NCBI GenBank assembly: GCA_964023205.1
Contig: OZ026847.1
Span: forward strand, 7,066,819-7,130,818
Length of the DNA: 64,000 nt
Direction of reading: 5' to 3'
Source: Lutraria lutraria
Taxonomy: Eukaryota > Mollusca > Bivalvia > Venerida > Mactridae
In this document: piece by piece, positions 35,754 through 48,648 of the stretch
How the letters are laid out: each line of letters begins with the position of its first letter
Numbering within the stretch: position 1 is the first letter of the stretch
Position numbers and translations under genes: made by a program
Notes under the pieces: model-generated
The model's input: the letters and a program-made list of their open reading frames with translations, nothing else
Told to the model about the DNA's origin: nothing
Databases searched by the model: none

Positions 35754-37865
35754 GACGATTCTATTTCCATCAATTAGACCGCCGCCATTGTTTTATCACG
35801 TGACCGTCCGCCATTACAGGAGTGAAAGTTCTTAAGAAGTATGCGAGTTGATTACCGATAAAAATCTATAACCGCAAGTTTTTGTCTGTAAAAATGACAC
35901 AGAAGGAGCAATTTCGTTAGTATTTGCTAGCGGAGTAGTGTATAATAATGAATATACCTGTAAATAAATGATTTGCCTATCTTAATTGTGTCTTTTATTA
36001 TTTGTTTAATTGCTAATATGAGACCTCAGACTGTTTCTACCTGCCTTCATACGCAGAAAACGAATGCTTGATCAGATTTTAATTATTCAATTCAATATCT
36101 GGTGCTATATATGATGATGATGGTGCTCGTCGTAATTTCTTTATGATTTCGTAATGATGATGATAATGATGGTGGCGGTGATCGTGTGCTGGTTGTGATA
36201 AAAACTTTGTTGCATGAATGTGATTGTTTAAAACCACGTTTTCCTTTCAGAACTGCATGATGACAAATTTAATGCGATGTATTCGTTGTCAATTTCATAT
36301 TCCTGTGTCCACTTTTTGGAATATGTCACATATCTGACACGTGTGATATATTCGGTCGAATTTTTCACTCGTGTTACATATTCGATCTGTGACATATGTG
36401 TGACTCGATCAACAATTATAGTTAATCAATAATAAACAGCAACAGTTCATGAAAAAAATATAAAAAAGTAATTTTATATCACAGTTCTTATAGCTTTTTA
36501 CTGATATAACATCTAGCTGATAATGATTTTACATTTTATTTTCAAATTATAGACAAGTGACACACTTTGTTTATTTAGTCTATGTTGTACGTGTACCTAA
36601 AACAATCACCAAGGTCCAAATATGCTACTATTAATCCAATTCCACATCATTAAAACATCAGATAAGATGTCACACGTATATACTGTCTCAGCAAGTTTTA
36701 TGATACCGAGACAGGAAAACAGGAAATTGACTGCTGACTTCAAAAAGAAGCACCGACACTTAAAGACATTGAACCAGGAATGCGAGGCAAGTGCCTTATG
36801 GACCAGCAAGACCCCTGTTTCCACAGTAGGGGGTAATAAAACAGACAGGGTTATTGATAGACTAGCTTCTCTTTACATAATCAGTTACTCTATGCTTATA
36901 AAAACAACAGGAATTTAGTCATAAACTTATTATCACCATAAATCAATAAAATTATGACCCTACTTTTTTACTAGGTGTCAAGTCTACAGACCATGACCAG
37001 CCAGGATTAATCCAATTAGGGACAATAAAACAATTAAGAGATTTGACCTCATGTGGATTGGGGGGGGGGTCACTTATATAGTAGCTGTTCAATGTCTATT
37101 AGATGACTGTGTAATATGGCAAACCTAAGTGTGATCGTGTGATCAATTAATTAGCGACTTTCGGTTGTTCAATTAAAATTATGGATCACTGCATGATACA
37201 AATGATATACTGGGTGCTTACTCGTATGCCTTATCGTTAATAAAAACTATTTTGTAAAATACCTGCGATATGCGTAAAGACAAACTGAATATTATAGTTA
37301 TTTAAAATCATTGCAATGAACTCTGTACAGTGATTTATTTTATGTAAACAACTATGGTTTAGTTTTTAAATCTATAAATTGGCTAAATATATATATGACT
37401 GGATAATAAACAACGAAGAAGTTACTACGCTTTCCTATTCATTTGCTGTAGTTTTCACTATTTTACTAAAGATGTACATTATGTTTGTTTGAATTAATGT
37501 TCACAATGAAATGGAATTGTTTTATTAATTATGGCAATGAAATATCAGAACATTGTGATATTAGTTTACTAAATTTTACAATGATATATTGACAATTTAA
37601 TAATGCTGTACTTCTATAATTTGTGTTAAAATGTATGTCGCTATGTGTGTCTGGCACGTAGAATTTCCCATTCATTTAGTCTTTTTTTATTGTTAGATCA
37701 ATCAAACACAACACATTGTCTACCACCACCGCGCTTATAAGGCATTTTTACAGATTCATTTACTATCAGTTTCTTTGTGTTTTCACTCCTGTAATGGCGG
37801 ATAGGAGATTGAAGAGTACTTTTTCAGGGGAGGTAAATCATACAAAATTTAAAAATAGAATCGTC
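35754..37865. mobile_element. 2.1-kb TIR element with TATA duplication in the satellite
   Basis: TATA at 35750-35753 and 37866-37869; removal of the element and one TATA restores ACTTATAATAATG. Inverted ends GACGATTCTATTT (13 bp) and a perfect 21-bp subterminal inverted pair containing CCGCCATTACAGGAGTGAAA (35807-35827 and 37781-37801). No transposase frame; superfamily undetermined (4-bp duplication). Contains a 10-G run at 37060. Confidence 0.8.
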
Positions 37866-39345
37866 TATAATAATGTACAGTTAATGTTGCAGAGTTAACG
37901 TTGTACTTATAATAATGTACAGTTAATGTTGCAGAGTTAATGTTGTACTTATAATAATGTACAGTTAATGTTGCAGAGTTAATGTTGTACTTATAATAAT
38001 GTACAGTTAATGTTGCAGTGTTAATGTTGTACTTATAATAATGTAGTGTTAATGTTGTACTTATAATAATGTACAGTTAATGTTGCAGTGTTAATGTTGT
38101 ACTTATAATAATGTACAGTTAATGTTGCAGTGTTAATGTTGTACTTATAATAATGTACAGTTAATGTTGTACTTATAATAATGTACAGTTAATGTTGCAG
38201 AGTTAATGTTGTACTTATAATAATGTACAGTTAATGTTGCAGTGTTAATGTTGTACTTATAATAATGTAGTGTTAATGTTGCAGTGTTAATGTTGTACTT
38301 ATAATAATGTACAGTTAATGTTGCAGTGTTAATGTTGTACTTATAATAATGTACAGTTAATGTTGCAGTGTTAATGTTGTACTTATAATAATGTAGTGTT
38401 AATGTTGTACTTATAATAATGTACAGTTAATGTTGCAGTGTTAATGTTGTACTTATAATAATGTACAGTTAATGCTGCAGTGTTAATGTTGTACTTATAA
38501 TAATGTACAGTTAATGTTGCAGTGTTAATGTTGTACTTATAATAATGTACAGTTAATGTTGCAGTGTTAATGTTGTACTTATAATAATGTAGTGTTAATG
38601 TTGTACTTATAATAATGTACAGTTAATGTTGCAGTGTTAATGTTGTACTTATAATAATGTACAGTTAATGTTGCAGTGTTAATGTTGTACTTATAATAAT
38701 GTAGTGTTAATGTTGTACTTATAATAATGTACAGTTAATGTTGCAGTGTTAATGTTGTACTTATAATAATGTACAGTTAATGTTGCAGTGTTAATGTTGT
38801 ACTTATAATAATGTAGTGTTAATGTTGTACTTATAATAATGTACAGTTAATGTTGCAGAGTTAATGTTGTACTTATAATAATGTACAGTTAATGTTGCAG
38901 AGTTAATGTTGTACTTATAATAATGTACAGTTAATGTTGCAGTGTTAATGTTGTACTTATAATAATGTAGTGTTAATGTTGTACTTATAATAATGTACAG
39001 TTAATGTTGCAGTGTTAATGTTGTACTTATAATAATGTACAGTTAATGTTGCAGTGTTAATGTTGTACTTATAATAATGTACAGTTAATGTTGCAGTGTT
39101 AATGTTGTACTTATAATAATGTAGTGTTAATGTTGTACTTATAATAATGTACTGTTAATGTTGCAGAGTTAATGTTGTACTTATAATAATGTAGTGTTAA
39201 TGTTGTACTTATAATAATGTACAGTTAATGTTGCAGTGTTAATGTTGTACTTATAATAATGTACAGTTAAAGTTGTACTTATATAATATTGTACAGTTAA
39301 TGTTGTACTTATAATAATGTACTGTTAATGTTGTACTTATATAAT
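37866..39345. repeat. Satellite block 3 with 42-bp higher-order unit
   Basis: Mostly alternates a 28-bp unit with a 14-bp unit GTTAATGTTGCAGT, giving 42-bp repeats, sometimes with an extra 28-bp TAGTGTT unit. Confidence 0.93.
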
Positions 39346-39978
39346 ATTGATAATAATGTTTTACTGTTAATCCTGTATAATGCTATACATATCATATTAT
39401 GTAATAATGCTTTAATATATATCCTCAAGTTAATTCTGTGCTGAAGATGTAATGTTTATTATTATTATAATTATGTTATTTAATATTAATTTTGTAATAA
39501 TGATATTATAGATTTGAATTCATCGCTAATTATACATAATATTCTGGATAATCTATATATAATATAAATGTTATGATAAAATTGTATACAGTTAATTCTG
39601 TACTAATGTCAATACTTTTAATACTGTGTATAAAATGAAAATTGAGTGAGCATATAGACAGTGATCATTGTCACGTGAGAAGCAGTATACATGCAGTGGA
39701 CCATTGGCCTTGCTGACCCACCCCTTTATGCACCGTATACGATCACTGGGAGGTTAAGAACCTGTCAAAAACTTGGACCTGAAGAAGTACTGTAATAAAG
39801 ACCGGACTAAATTTTTGTCCTATATTTACCTCGAACGTGCATACAGTAGAGCTGTAAATGGTACTGAAAAGAAAATACTACGGTATATACATGTACAGAA
39901 TGTATGTCATCGTCCGTTTCCACAAATTCTCTTTTTGTCAGCAGATTCACGGAAGTGTTTACACATTTATAAATAAAC
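39346..39978. other. Gene-free AT-rich sequence beyond the satellite
   Basis: Decayed satellite phrases fade out by about 39620. Small frames at 39773-40193 overlap a dispersed repeat and lack support. Confidence 0.5.
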
Positions 39979-40226
39979 TGATCAAACCATCTACTTACCT
40001 CAACACTAAACGCTTCTCTAACAATCTCGCAAGTTGTCAACACTCAGTTCCGAAAATGGTGGTTTCTGATGTCCGTTTTCAGTTGTTGTTTTTTTCTCTG
40101 GTTCCTGCACTACAGCAGACACTGAGCATCACAATCGGAAACCACCATTTTCGGAAAATGCTGGTCTGGATTATCTACCCTTTCGCACACTAAGATAGAA
40201 GCTAGGAACCAAACTAGGGAAAATTA
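39979..40226. repeat. Dispersed repeat family A, uninterrupted copy
   Basis: Matches 5577-5656 plus 6188-6375. Contains an inverted pair, 22 of 23 bases: TTCCGAAAATGGTGGTTTCT (40048 on) and its complement at 40134-40156, giving a strong foldback. Confidence 0.85.
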
Positions 40227-40862
40227 GAGCGAGTTCGATTAATAACTATAATTGCAATAATTCAACTAAACATAGATCGAACCAACGCTAGTCGTGCTCT
40301 AGTCTGGTTAGCCTAGCTACTCTCGTTCAACCAACGATAATACGCTAGTTTATCCAAGATGGCGGCTATAGGAAATTTATAAGTTATTAATGACGTATTT
40401 CATTTGAATACATCGTATTTCTTTAATTAATATCATGATGCTGTAAAAGTGCAAACTCGTTAGATTTAGGGTTATGTAAGCATGTTTTGACCAACATAAT
40501 TGAATGTTACCAAGTTAAGAAGTATTTATCATATGATTTCGCGATTCAACGTAAACATTATAATTGCCACTAGTCACAGGAATATTATTCAAACATCATT
40601 CATTTGAATGAACACGAATACATAGTGTTTTACATCCTGGCATCAAAAAGTCTTGATATTTGGCTTGGGGTCGAAAAGTGCCTGGGTCGAAAAGACTCGC
40701 TTCTGCTTTGTTTTACCACAGTACGACCAATGTGTACACTACGGTAGACAAACGTAGTGACGTCACGCTATGTATAGAACGCAGTACGACTAGAAGGACA
40801 AGCGCAGATTAACTTCCGGAGAGCTACTAAGCTTGTACTATAGTTATTCATCGAACTCGCTC
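40227..40862. mobile_element. 636-bp TIR element
   Basis: 24-bp inverted ends with one mismatch, beginning GAGCGAGTTCGATTAATAAC at 40227 and complementary sequence ending at 40862. Interior has an AAGATGGCGGC motif and GTGACGTCAC. No target duplication recognised; no coding capacity. Confidence 0.8.
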
Positions 40863-41099
40863 ATAGACAAGCTGGCGACCGATAATGTATCGACCAATAA
40901 CAGCGACCAATAGCGATTTTCCGTAATATTTTCAAATGCGTAAGAATTGCAATTCCAGCGACCAATAACAATTGAGGTAATACACTACTAAATTTAGAGT
41001 AAAGAAGTTATCTAGTATTTGTTGTTTATTTCTGAAACCAGCAGGACATCTTTTTCGTGTTATGAAAATAATTAGCATAGACTTGTAAAGACCATTCTT

Positions 41100-42670
41100 G
41101 TGGTGCTACCTTGACCTGGTGGGTACTTATATATGCTCGGTCACAAGTTTAAGACAATCATGAAAATCTGATGTAATGTCATACTTGTAAATACATTTAA
41201 TTGTAAGTAGCTTGAAAACAAAGGAATGTGACCCCATAAAAGTGGGTATAGATATTTTGTACTATGTCATAGCTAAAAAATAACACCGTTTCTGTGGTGC
41301 TAGCTTGGCCTGGTGGGTACTTATGCTTAGTCACAAGTTTGAGCCCTTATGAAAATTTAGAAAAATGGTCAACTTTGTTAATATTCTTGTATGTAGCTTG
41401 AAATGAAGGGAATGTGACCCCATAAAAGTGGGTATAGACATTTTGTACTATGTCATAGCTACAAAATGAGACCGTTTCTGTGGTGCTAGCTTGGCCTGGT
41501 GGGTACTTATGCTTGGTCACAAGTTTGAGCACATATGAAAATTTAGAAAAATTGTTTTCTTTGTTAATATTCTTCCATGTAGCTTGAAATGAAGGGAACG
41601 TGACCCCATAAAAGTGGGTATAGGCATTTTGTACTATGTCATAGCTACAAAATGAGACCGTTTCTGGGGTGATAGCTAGGCCTGGTGGGTACTTATGCTT
41701 GGTCACAAGTTTGAGCCCATTATGAAAATGTAGTAAAATTGTCAACTTTGTTAATATTCTTGTATGTAGCTTGAAATGAAGGGAATGTGACCCCATAAAA
41801 GTGGGTATAGGCATTTTGTACTATGTCATAGCTACAAAATGAGACCGTTTCTGTGGTGCTAGCTTGGCCTGGTGGGTATTTATGCTTGGTCACAAGTTTG
41901 AGCCCATATGAAAATTTAGAAAAATTGTTTTCTTTGTTAATATTCTTCCATGTAGCTTGAAATAAAGGGAATGTGACCCCATAAAAGTGGGTATAGACAT
42001 TTTGTACTATGTCATAGCTACAAAATGAGACCGTTTCTGTGGTGCTAGCTAAGCCTGGAGGGTACTTATGCTTGGTCACAAGTTTGAGCCCATATGAAAA
42101 TGCAGTAAAATTGTCAACTTTCTTGATAATCTTGTATGTAGCTTGAAATGAAGGGAATGTGACCCCATAAAAGTGGGTATAAGCATTTTGTATTATGTCA
42201 TAGCTACAAAATGAGACCGTTTCTGGGGTGATAGCTAGGCCTGGTGGGTACTTATGCTTGGTCACAAGTTTGAGCCCATTATGAAAATGTAGTAAAATTG
42301 TCAACTTTGTTAATATTCTTGTATGTAGCTTGAAATGAAGGGAATGTTACCCCATAAAAGTCGGTATAGGCATTTTGTACTATGTCATAGCTACAAAATG
42401 AGACCGTTTCTGTGGTGCTAGCTTGGCCTGGTTGGTACTTATGCTTGGTCACAAGTTTGAGCCCATATGAAAATTTAGAAAAATTGTTATGTTTGTTAAT
42501 ATTCTTCCATGTAGCTTGAAATGAAGGGAATGTGACCCCATAAAAGTGGGTGTAGGCATTTTGTACTATGTCATAGCTATGAAATGAGACCATTTCTGGG
42601 GTGATAGCTAGGCCTGATGGGTACTTATGTTTGGTCACAAGTTTGAGCCCATATGAAAATGTAGTAAAAT
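41100..42670. repeat. 186-bp tandem array
   Basis: About eight units, spacing 186 bp (GGCCTGGTGGGTACTTATG at 41307, 41493, 41680 and on). On the minus strand the 62-codon unit stays open for 119-194 codons at a time with frame breaks between. Confidence 0.92.
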
Positions 42671-43548
42671 GTCAACTTTCTTAATAGTCTTGTATGTAGA
42701 ATCAATCATTATATACATGGACCTTATGAAGTGACCATCATAGAACCCTGAATAAAAAATGTAGAACTCTGTCAGGTTTCTATGCTATGTTGAGGATGAG
42801 CTTGAAAAGGATGGTCGCCCTCCTGAGCACGGGATTGGGCGGCTGTCACTCGTTGGGATTAGTAAAATTATTACAATGTACTAGTATTTAAAGCAATATG
42901 TATATGCCATTGCCCTTCAGGCACCCTTTTGATCATGTCTTTTTTTTATATACATTGTATATGTTGTACGTAACATATAATTATTGTCATCGGGCTCATA
43001 GGGTACCCCATCTATTCAACTATCGAGTATTGCTTAATTTTGTCAGGTGAGTACTAGTCTACTGTATGTTGTTTTCTCACAGGAGTACCATAAATAAAGC
43101 ATGTTTTATGTTCATCCTTGGATAGCCCAAAACAATTGAAATAGGCAAACAGTTATTATATATAATTTATGAATAATAATAACTTTTCGTTTGTGGACTG
43201 ACTACCTCTAAACTGGTTACAGTTCCATATAACATTCACAGTTGTTTGAAATCCCTTTTGAGGTCTAAATTTCAAGACAAAAATTTAATGCCCTTTCTCC
43301 AACATTGAGAGGCCCGAGCGTTTACATGGCAACAGTGAGTCATAATGATCCCAGAATAACTTCCACCTATCAATAAAGGTCCAGTTTGTGTTTCCCAAGG
43401 GTGTTCTTTGTTCACAGGCTTGGTTGTATTAGTAATTGTCATAATGGTATCATAGTATACAAAACGATTTTAGCTTGCCACTTCATCCCCGACCCCTAAT
43501 ATCATGAATTTATGTGAGAGTAATTGAAATTGGGACCTAGCTATATGC
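42671..43548. other. Gene-free sequence between two arrays
   Basis: No exon, RNA gene or repeat family recognised on either strand. Confidence 0.5.
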
Positions 43549-44570
43549 CCTTAATCACATACTAGTATGACAGGTGTGCATTGCCTTATCACATACTAGT
43601 ATGACAAGTGTGCATTGCCTTATCACATACTAGTATGACAAGTGTGCATTGCCTTATCACATACTAGTATGACATGTGTGCATTGTCTTATCACATACTA
43701 GTATGACATATGTGCATTGCCTTATCACATACTAGTATGACAAGTGTGCATTGTCTTATCACATACTAGTATGACATGTGTGCATTGTCTTATCACATAC
43801 TAGTATGACATGTGTACATTGCCTTATCACATACTAGTATGACATGTGTGCATTGTCTTATCACATACTAGTATGACATGTGTACATTGCCTTATCACAT
43901 ACTAGCATGACAAGTGTGCATTGCCTTATCACATACTAGTATGACAAGTGTGCATTGCCTTATCACATACTAGTATGACAAGTGTGCATTGCCTTATCAC
44001 ATACTAGTATGACATGTGTGCATTGCCTTATCACATACTAGTATGACATGTGTGCATTGTCTTATCACATACTAGTATGACATGTGTGCATTGTCTTATC
44101 ACATACTAGTATGACAAGTGTGCATTGCCTTATCACTTACTATATGACAAGTGTGCATTGCCTTATCACATACTAGTATGACATGTGTGCATTGCCTTAT
44201 CACATACTAGTATGACATGTGTGCATTGCCTTATCACATACTAGTATGACATGTGTGCATTGCCTTATCACATACTAGTATGACAAGTGTGCATTGTCTT
44301 ATCACATACTAGTATGACATGTGTACATTGTCTTATCACATACTAGTATGACATGTGTACATTGCCTTATCACATACTAGTATGACAAGTGTGCATTGTC
44401 TTATCACATACTAGTATGACATGTGTGCATTGTCTTATCACATACTAGTATGACATGTGTACATTGCATTATCACATACTAGTATGACATGTGTGCATTG
44501 TCTTATCACATACTAGTATGACAAGTGTGCATTGCCTTATCACATACTAGTATGACAAGTGTGCATTGCT
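43549..44570. repeat. 34-bp satellite with palindromic core
   Basis: About 30 units of CCTTATCACATACTAGTATG+ACAAGTGTGCATTG. CATACTAGTATG is a 12-bp perfect palindrome in nearly every unit; variants alternate ACAAGTG and ACATGTG. Confidence 0.95.
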
Positions 44571-45676
44571 GTTTTTCAAATACAGTATCTCCAGAATGCT
44601 TACAAATAGCTTGGGGAAATATCACCGTTTTGTGGGGTTATTCTTTGTGTTTTATTAGATTTAAGTTTATTGACACAAATTTGCTTTGTTTATAGGGTTC
44701 ATTTCTTAGAAACTAACAAAATGTCGCTGAAAAAGAATTTTAAAAAATCATTATTATGGGCTGAATTTGGTTTCGAAGTAGGCTGTTTAAAGTGAACAAT
44801 AACAGTACAAATAAAAAATATCAGAATTCATCAAACATTTATAGTCAGCATAATCTCAGAACCGTTCACATGTTCTTTATATCCATAACATTCATGTTTG
44901 ATCTAAAACATTGATCTGTAACACAAAATGACTACAAAGTTTAGTCAATAAATTTAAAGATAGAAAACAGAACATTGTGTTTTAAAGATGGATTTTTACA
45001 ACCGTCGGTTACATCATAAACCTATAAGAAGATGTAGAACAGATTTATCTATTTTGTATTTCCAAAAGTAATAATTTTCAGCTAGCCTACTTTAAGTTTT
45101 ATTTGTGTTTGACCGGCATAATTTTTGTGTTTGACCCATCTTTGATGTTTCTGAAATGTAAGTAATTTGTTTTTATGTATTTGGTTATTTGTATGTTACA
45201 AATATAGATGTCATTTAGTAGTGAAAATAAATGACAAAAGTTCAATCAATACTGGGTTGATTATATTTCATCCATCATCAAACAGAGCACCATCTATGTG
45301 TATATATATATTAGATACAGTGTTTTGGGGCGAAAAAATTGTAGGTTGGCGTACAAAAATGTAACTTATTAGTTAATGGTTACAATACTCTAATAATTAC
45401 TAGTATTGTATTTGTTATAGAATGTAGCACTGTCTCACGACTTTATGCCTAGGTTTGTGTAAGATTTATATTGAATGTGGTAGTCAGAAGTATAAATAAA
45501 CCCATTATATTAAGTGTGCTGCGACAAAACAACAATGTTTGCTCTGCGACCAGTGTTGACCCTGAACAGTCCAATCAGGGTCTAAATTGTTCACGGGAAG
45601 CATCTGAAATGTCCCGCCATGCCTCTTATAAACATCACTGGCCTAACTGCGACAAGTGATTAGATGTGTGTAAAAA

Positions 45677-45781
45677 CTCCTTCCCACGGCCACTGTTCAC
45701 CTCTGGAACCAATTGCCATTGACGCCCACATCTGTCCAAACACTTGACATCTTCAAGAAGTGCCTGGCCACAATGAAATAA
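45677..45781 (+). pseudogene. Possible non-LTR retrotransposon ORF tail
   Basis: Frame ending at TAA 45779 reads ...VHLWNQLPLTPTSVQTLDIF then KKCLATMK. WN-x-LP and S/T-x-x-x-FK spacing is typical of C-termini of jockey/CR1/RTE-type reverse transcriptase proteins in invertebrates. Only the tail is present; no RT core seen upstream. Confidence 0.35.
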
Positions 45782-47693
45782 TGGCACATCACAGGTCTTA
45801 TGTTTTTTAATCTGCACTTTTGTTCACGCCTCGCTTCAGCCTGTACGTAGTCTGTGCGTCGATGCTCCAGAGTGAGTCCTGCATTGAAATTCGATATTTT
45901 CCTGCTTGTATAACCTACTTAATAATATCATCCTAAGACAAATAATCTAAGAAATATTGAAGAAATTATTTTCAGATTACGGAGAATTTTTCAACAAATT
46001 ACCATATCACTACGTTCAAATTATCTCCCTTATTAAAACCACAAAATGTGATTCTTACGTTTATTTTCCTGTTCTTCTGCCTCAAATTATTAATTTAACA
46101 TCCTTACTAATATCTCTATCTAAAAGTCAAACATTTAATTAGCTGATTATAATCACAAAAACGATATTATATAAAGATGTGATCGAGGACCGTGGGAAAT
46201 TTATTTTGGATTTAAAAGTCAGTTCGAGTTGCGTCCCTTAGATATTATGGTAATAGGAACAAGAACAAGGAATGTTTGTCCCAAAGGGGTTTATCACGAA
46301 AAAAAGTAACACCAATAATTAGAGATTAATAACCAAGTATAGTGTGTAAGGCTCGTGGACAAACCAAAGGGGTTTGTCACGAAAAAACTTTTTTCATGTA
46401 AAGAACTTCGACAATTCGATTTTTCCAAAATGTGTTATAAACTCCCTAACATATTAATGTCTATAAAGTATTTCTTCCTGTATATAAGCATGACTACCTA
46501 TTGTTTGTGTCTGTTAAGTCTACAGTAAAAAAACATGTTTTTATAAATTATGTCGGCGTAGCTTGCCCTATAATAATGTGTAGGCATTTTTCTAAGGGGG
46601 CATCTTTACACCGTAGATTGCCGGAGGCGCATTCTGCAGCATTTTCCGGTGTGCTATAGCCTAAAATATTTTAATATGAAGTTCATGCAGTTCTCTGTGT
46701 ACTTGTACGTTGTATAAGCTCTGGGTACTCTAATGGTCCATTCTTCCAGCCCCTAACCACTCATTTTTATTGCGTTTTTCACTTTTTTTTGTTAGAAAAA
46801 GTGTAGGCACGTGTCGACAGTGCATGTAGTGTAGATAGACATATTTATGCAACATATAAAACATATGGTATGGTACAATATATAAATGTTATAAGTGTAG
46901 ACTTAAAGATAGTCTTGTCAGAGTTATTCAAGTGCCGGAGACTTACAGAAAGTTTTGTCAGAATGTCCATATAATCTAGAGTTTCCTCTAGAATGAAACA
47001 ACAACAACAACACATTATTCACTAGAAATATTTAATAAAACATTTAAAAATCACTGACATTATTTTTATTAAACATCATAATAACAACATGGTAACAAAT
47101 AATAACAAGAGAGCTAAGCGGTCCTGGGATACTCACCAGAAAGAAAAGTTTAAATATGGCAATTTCACTTGCGAATTTGATTTAGATGCGTGCTGCAGTT
47201 AGTAAAAAATATTGGAAAATAGATCTCAGGAACATTTTTAAACAATTTTGTTAGAGAGCCCCTACTTGATGCTACATGTAAATTATCTAAGCTCTAAACC
47301 TTGAGCTTCACACAAAAATATTTTTTTTGATTTTCCTAGGTATAAGTCCATGTAAAACATATGACCACTGAAGCAGTGCCAAAAATGACCTCAGTGACAT
47401 CGTTTTAGCAACTTTGTTAGATGGTCTCTAGTTGTTGCTCTATGCTAAATATCTAAGCTCCAAGATTTTCCATATTAGCCTATTAATCCCATTTATTATC
47501 ATGTTTATCCGAAATCAAGGTAGTTTTCTAGAATGTTGATATTTGTTTCCCAGGTGACAAATTCTTAATGGAACAGAAATCTAAATACATTTGTGTATAT
47601 GTGTAAAGCCTGATAGCTTGCTTCCTCTTATAAAAGCTTAATAAAGATATAAAAATGTATTGCGAAATTAAAGAATATTTCTAAATATCAACT

Positions 47694-47998
47694 AGAGCTG
47701 TCACAGAGGTGACTAATATCCCCGCCGCCGCTTTGATACTAAGAATGCAACAGTACACTATATGGATAAGTTCAAATGGACATAACTCAGCAATGAGTGA
47801 ATCGCTGGACATGAAAATCGTGTCTTGCACATTTACACTTCATGGTGATAACATATTTCAAGTTTCATTGCAATCACTTGAAGAATGTGGAAGTAGTTCG
47901 CTCCACAAACTTTAGGCGGACGGACGGACGGACCGACCAACGACCGACAGGGTGACTACAATATACCCCCTCTCAAACTTCGTTCGCGGGGGTATAAT
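47694..47998. mobile_element. CCCCGC...GCGGGGGTATAAT family element
   Basis: Begins AACTAGAGCTGTCACAGAGG, includes GCAATGAGTGAATCGCTGG, GGACGGACGGACGGACCGAC and ends at a CCCCC...GGGGG hairpin before TATAATAA. Related copy at 59076-59320; a more distant one spans 48649-49290. Confidence 0.75.
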
Positions 47999-48136
47999 AA
48001 GAAGAACATTAGAAAGAAACACTGTCTGAATTTATCACATAACAACACATCCATAGTTTAATAATCAACATACAGAAACATAGGTATATAGATTTACAAG
48101 ACATGTTCAAATAGAAGGCACAAGTGAAGAAAATTA

Positions 48137-48287
48137 TCATTTTTGTAATTCAAGTTGCCATGGCGCTAAATTACTTTTATCACCAGATTTACCAACAACA
48201 TTAAAAGATGGTGTTTTCTTTGCTTGACTAACAGATTTTTGTTGTTGATGTTCTTGCAACTCTTTTAATTTTCTTTCTTCTGCAGCT
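48137..48287 (-). CDS. Terminal exon of phostensin/taperin-like gene
   Basis: 151 nt; acceptor gtattttctag at 48288, TGA at 48139-48137. Phase 2 entry restores an Arg and continues the charged helix as AAEERKLKELQEHQQQK, likely coiled coil, then TPSFNVVGKSGDKSNL and APWQLELQK at the C-terminus, a second PxW-type motif. Gene family assignment is tentative; it rests on short motifs plus three phase-matched exons in order on one strand. Confidence 0.65.
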
Positions 48288-48648
48288 CTAGAAAATACAA
48301 AGGGGTAAACAACGATAAATGACATGTGAAATACAGCATTTCATGGTATCATTAATTGAACAGAGTAATTCATATAATAGGACAATATAATCATACATTA
48401 ATAAAAATTTAGATAACCCAGCAATATCTGTATATACATGTAAATCAAAACGAATAATAAACTATCATTCAAGCAAGGAACACACCTGTGAAGTTTGGTT
48501 GAAATTGACCAAGTGGTTTTAGTAGGAGATGTTGTTTAAAGAAATTGTTGACGACGGACTGACGGACAGACGACGACGGACATAGCTCGATCCTAAAAAC
48601 TCACCTTGGCACTCTGTGCCAGTTGAGCTAAAATAATACAATATGTTA

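Larger units (their letters stand above)
44571..48136. other. Mostly gene-free sequence 3' of the phostensin-like gene
   Basis: Holds the retroelement relic at 45677, a pearl-type head variant at 47107 (AACAAGAGAGCTAAGCGGTC) and the element at 47694. The part nearest 48137 should contain the 3' UTR. No other exon seen. Confidence 0.45.

Noticed and set aside
43549..44570. Evenly spaced palindromic repeats looking like a CRISPR array
   Set aside because: No unique spacers: the whole 34-bp unit repeats, in a eukaryotic context without cas genes.
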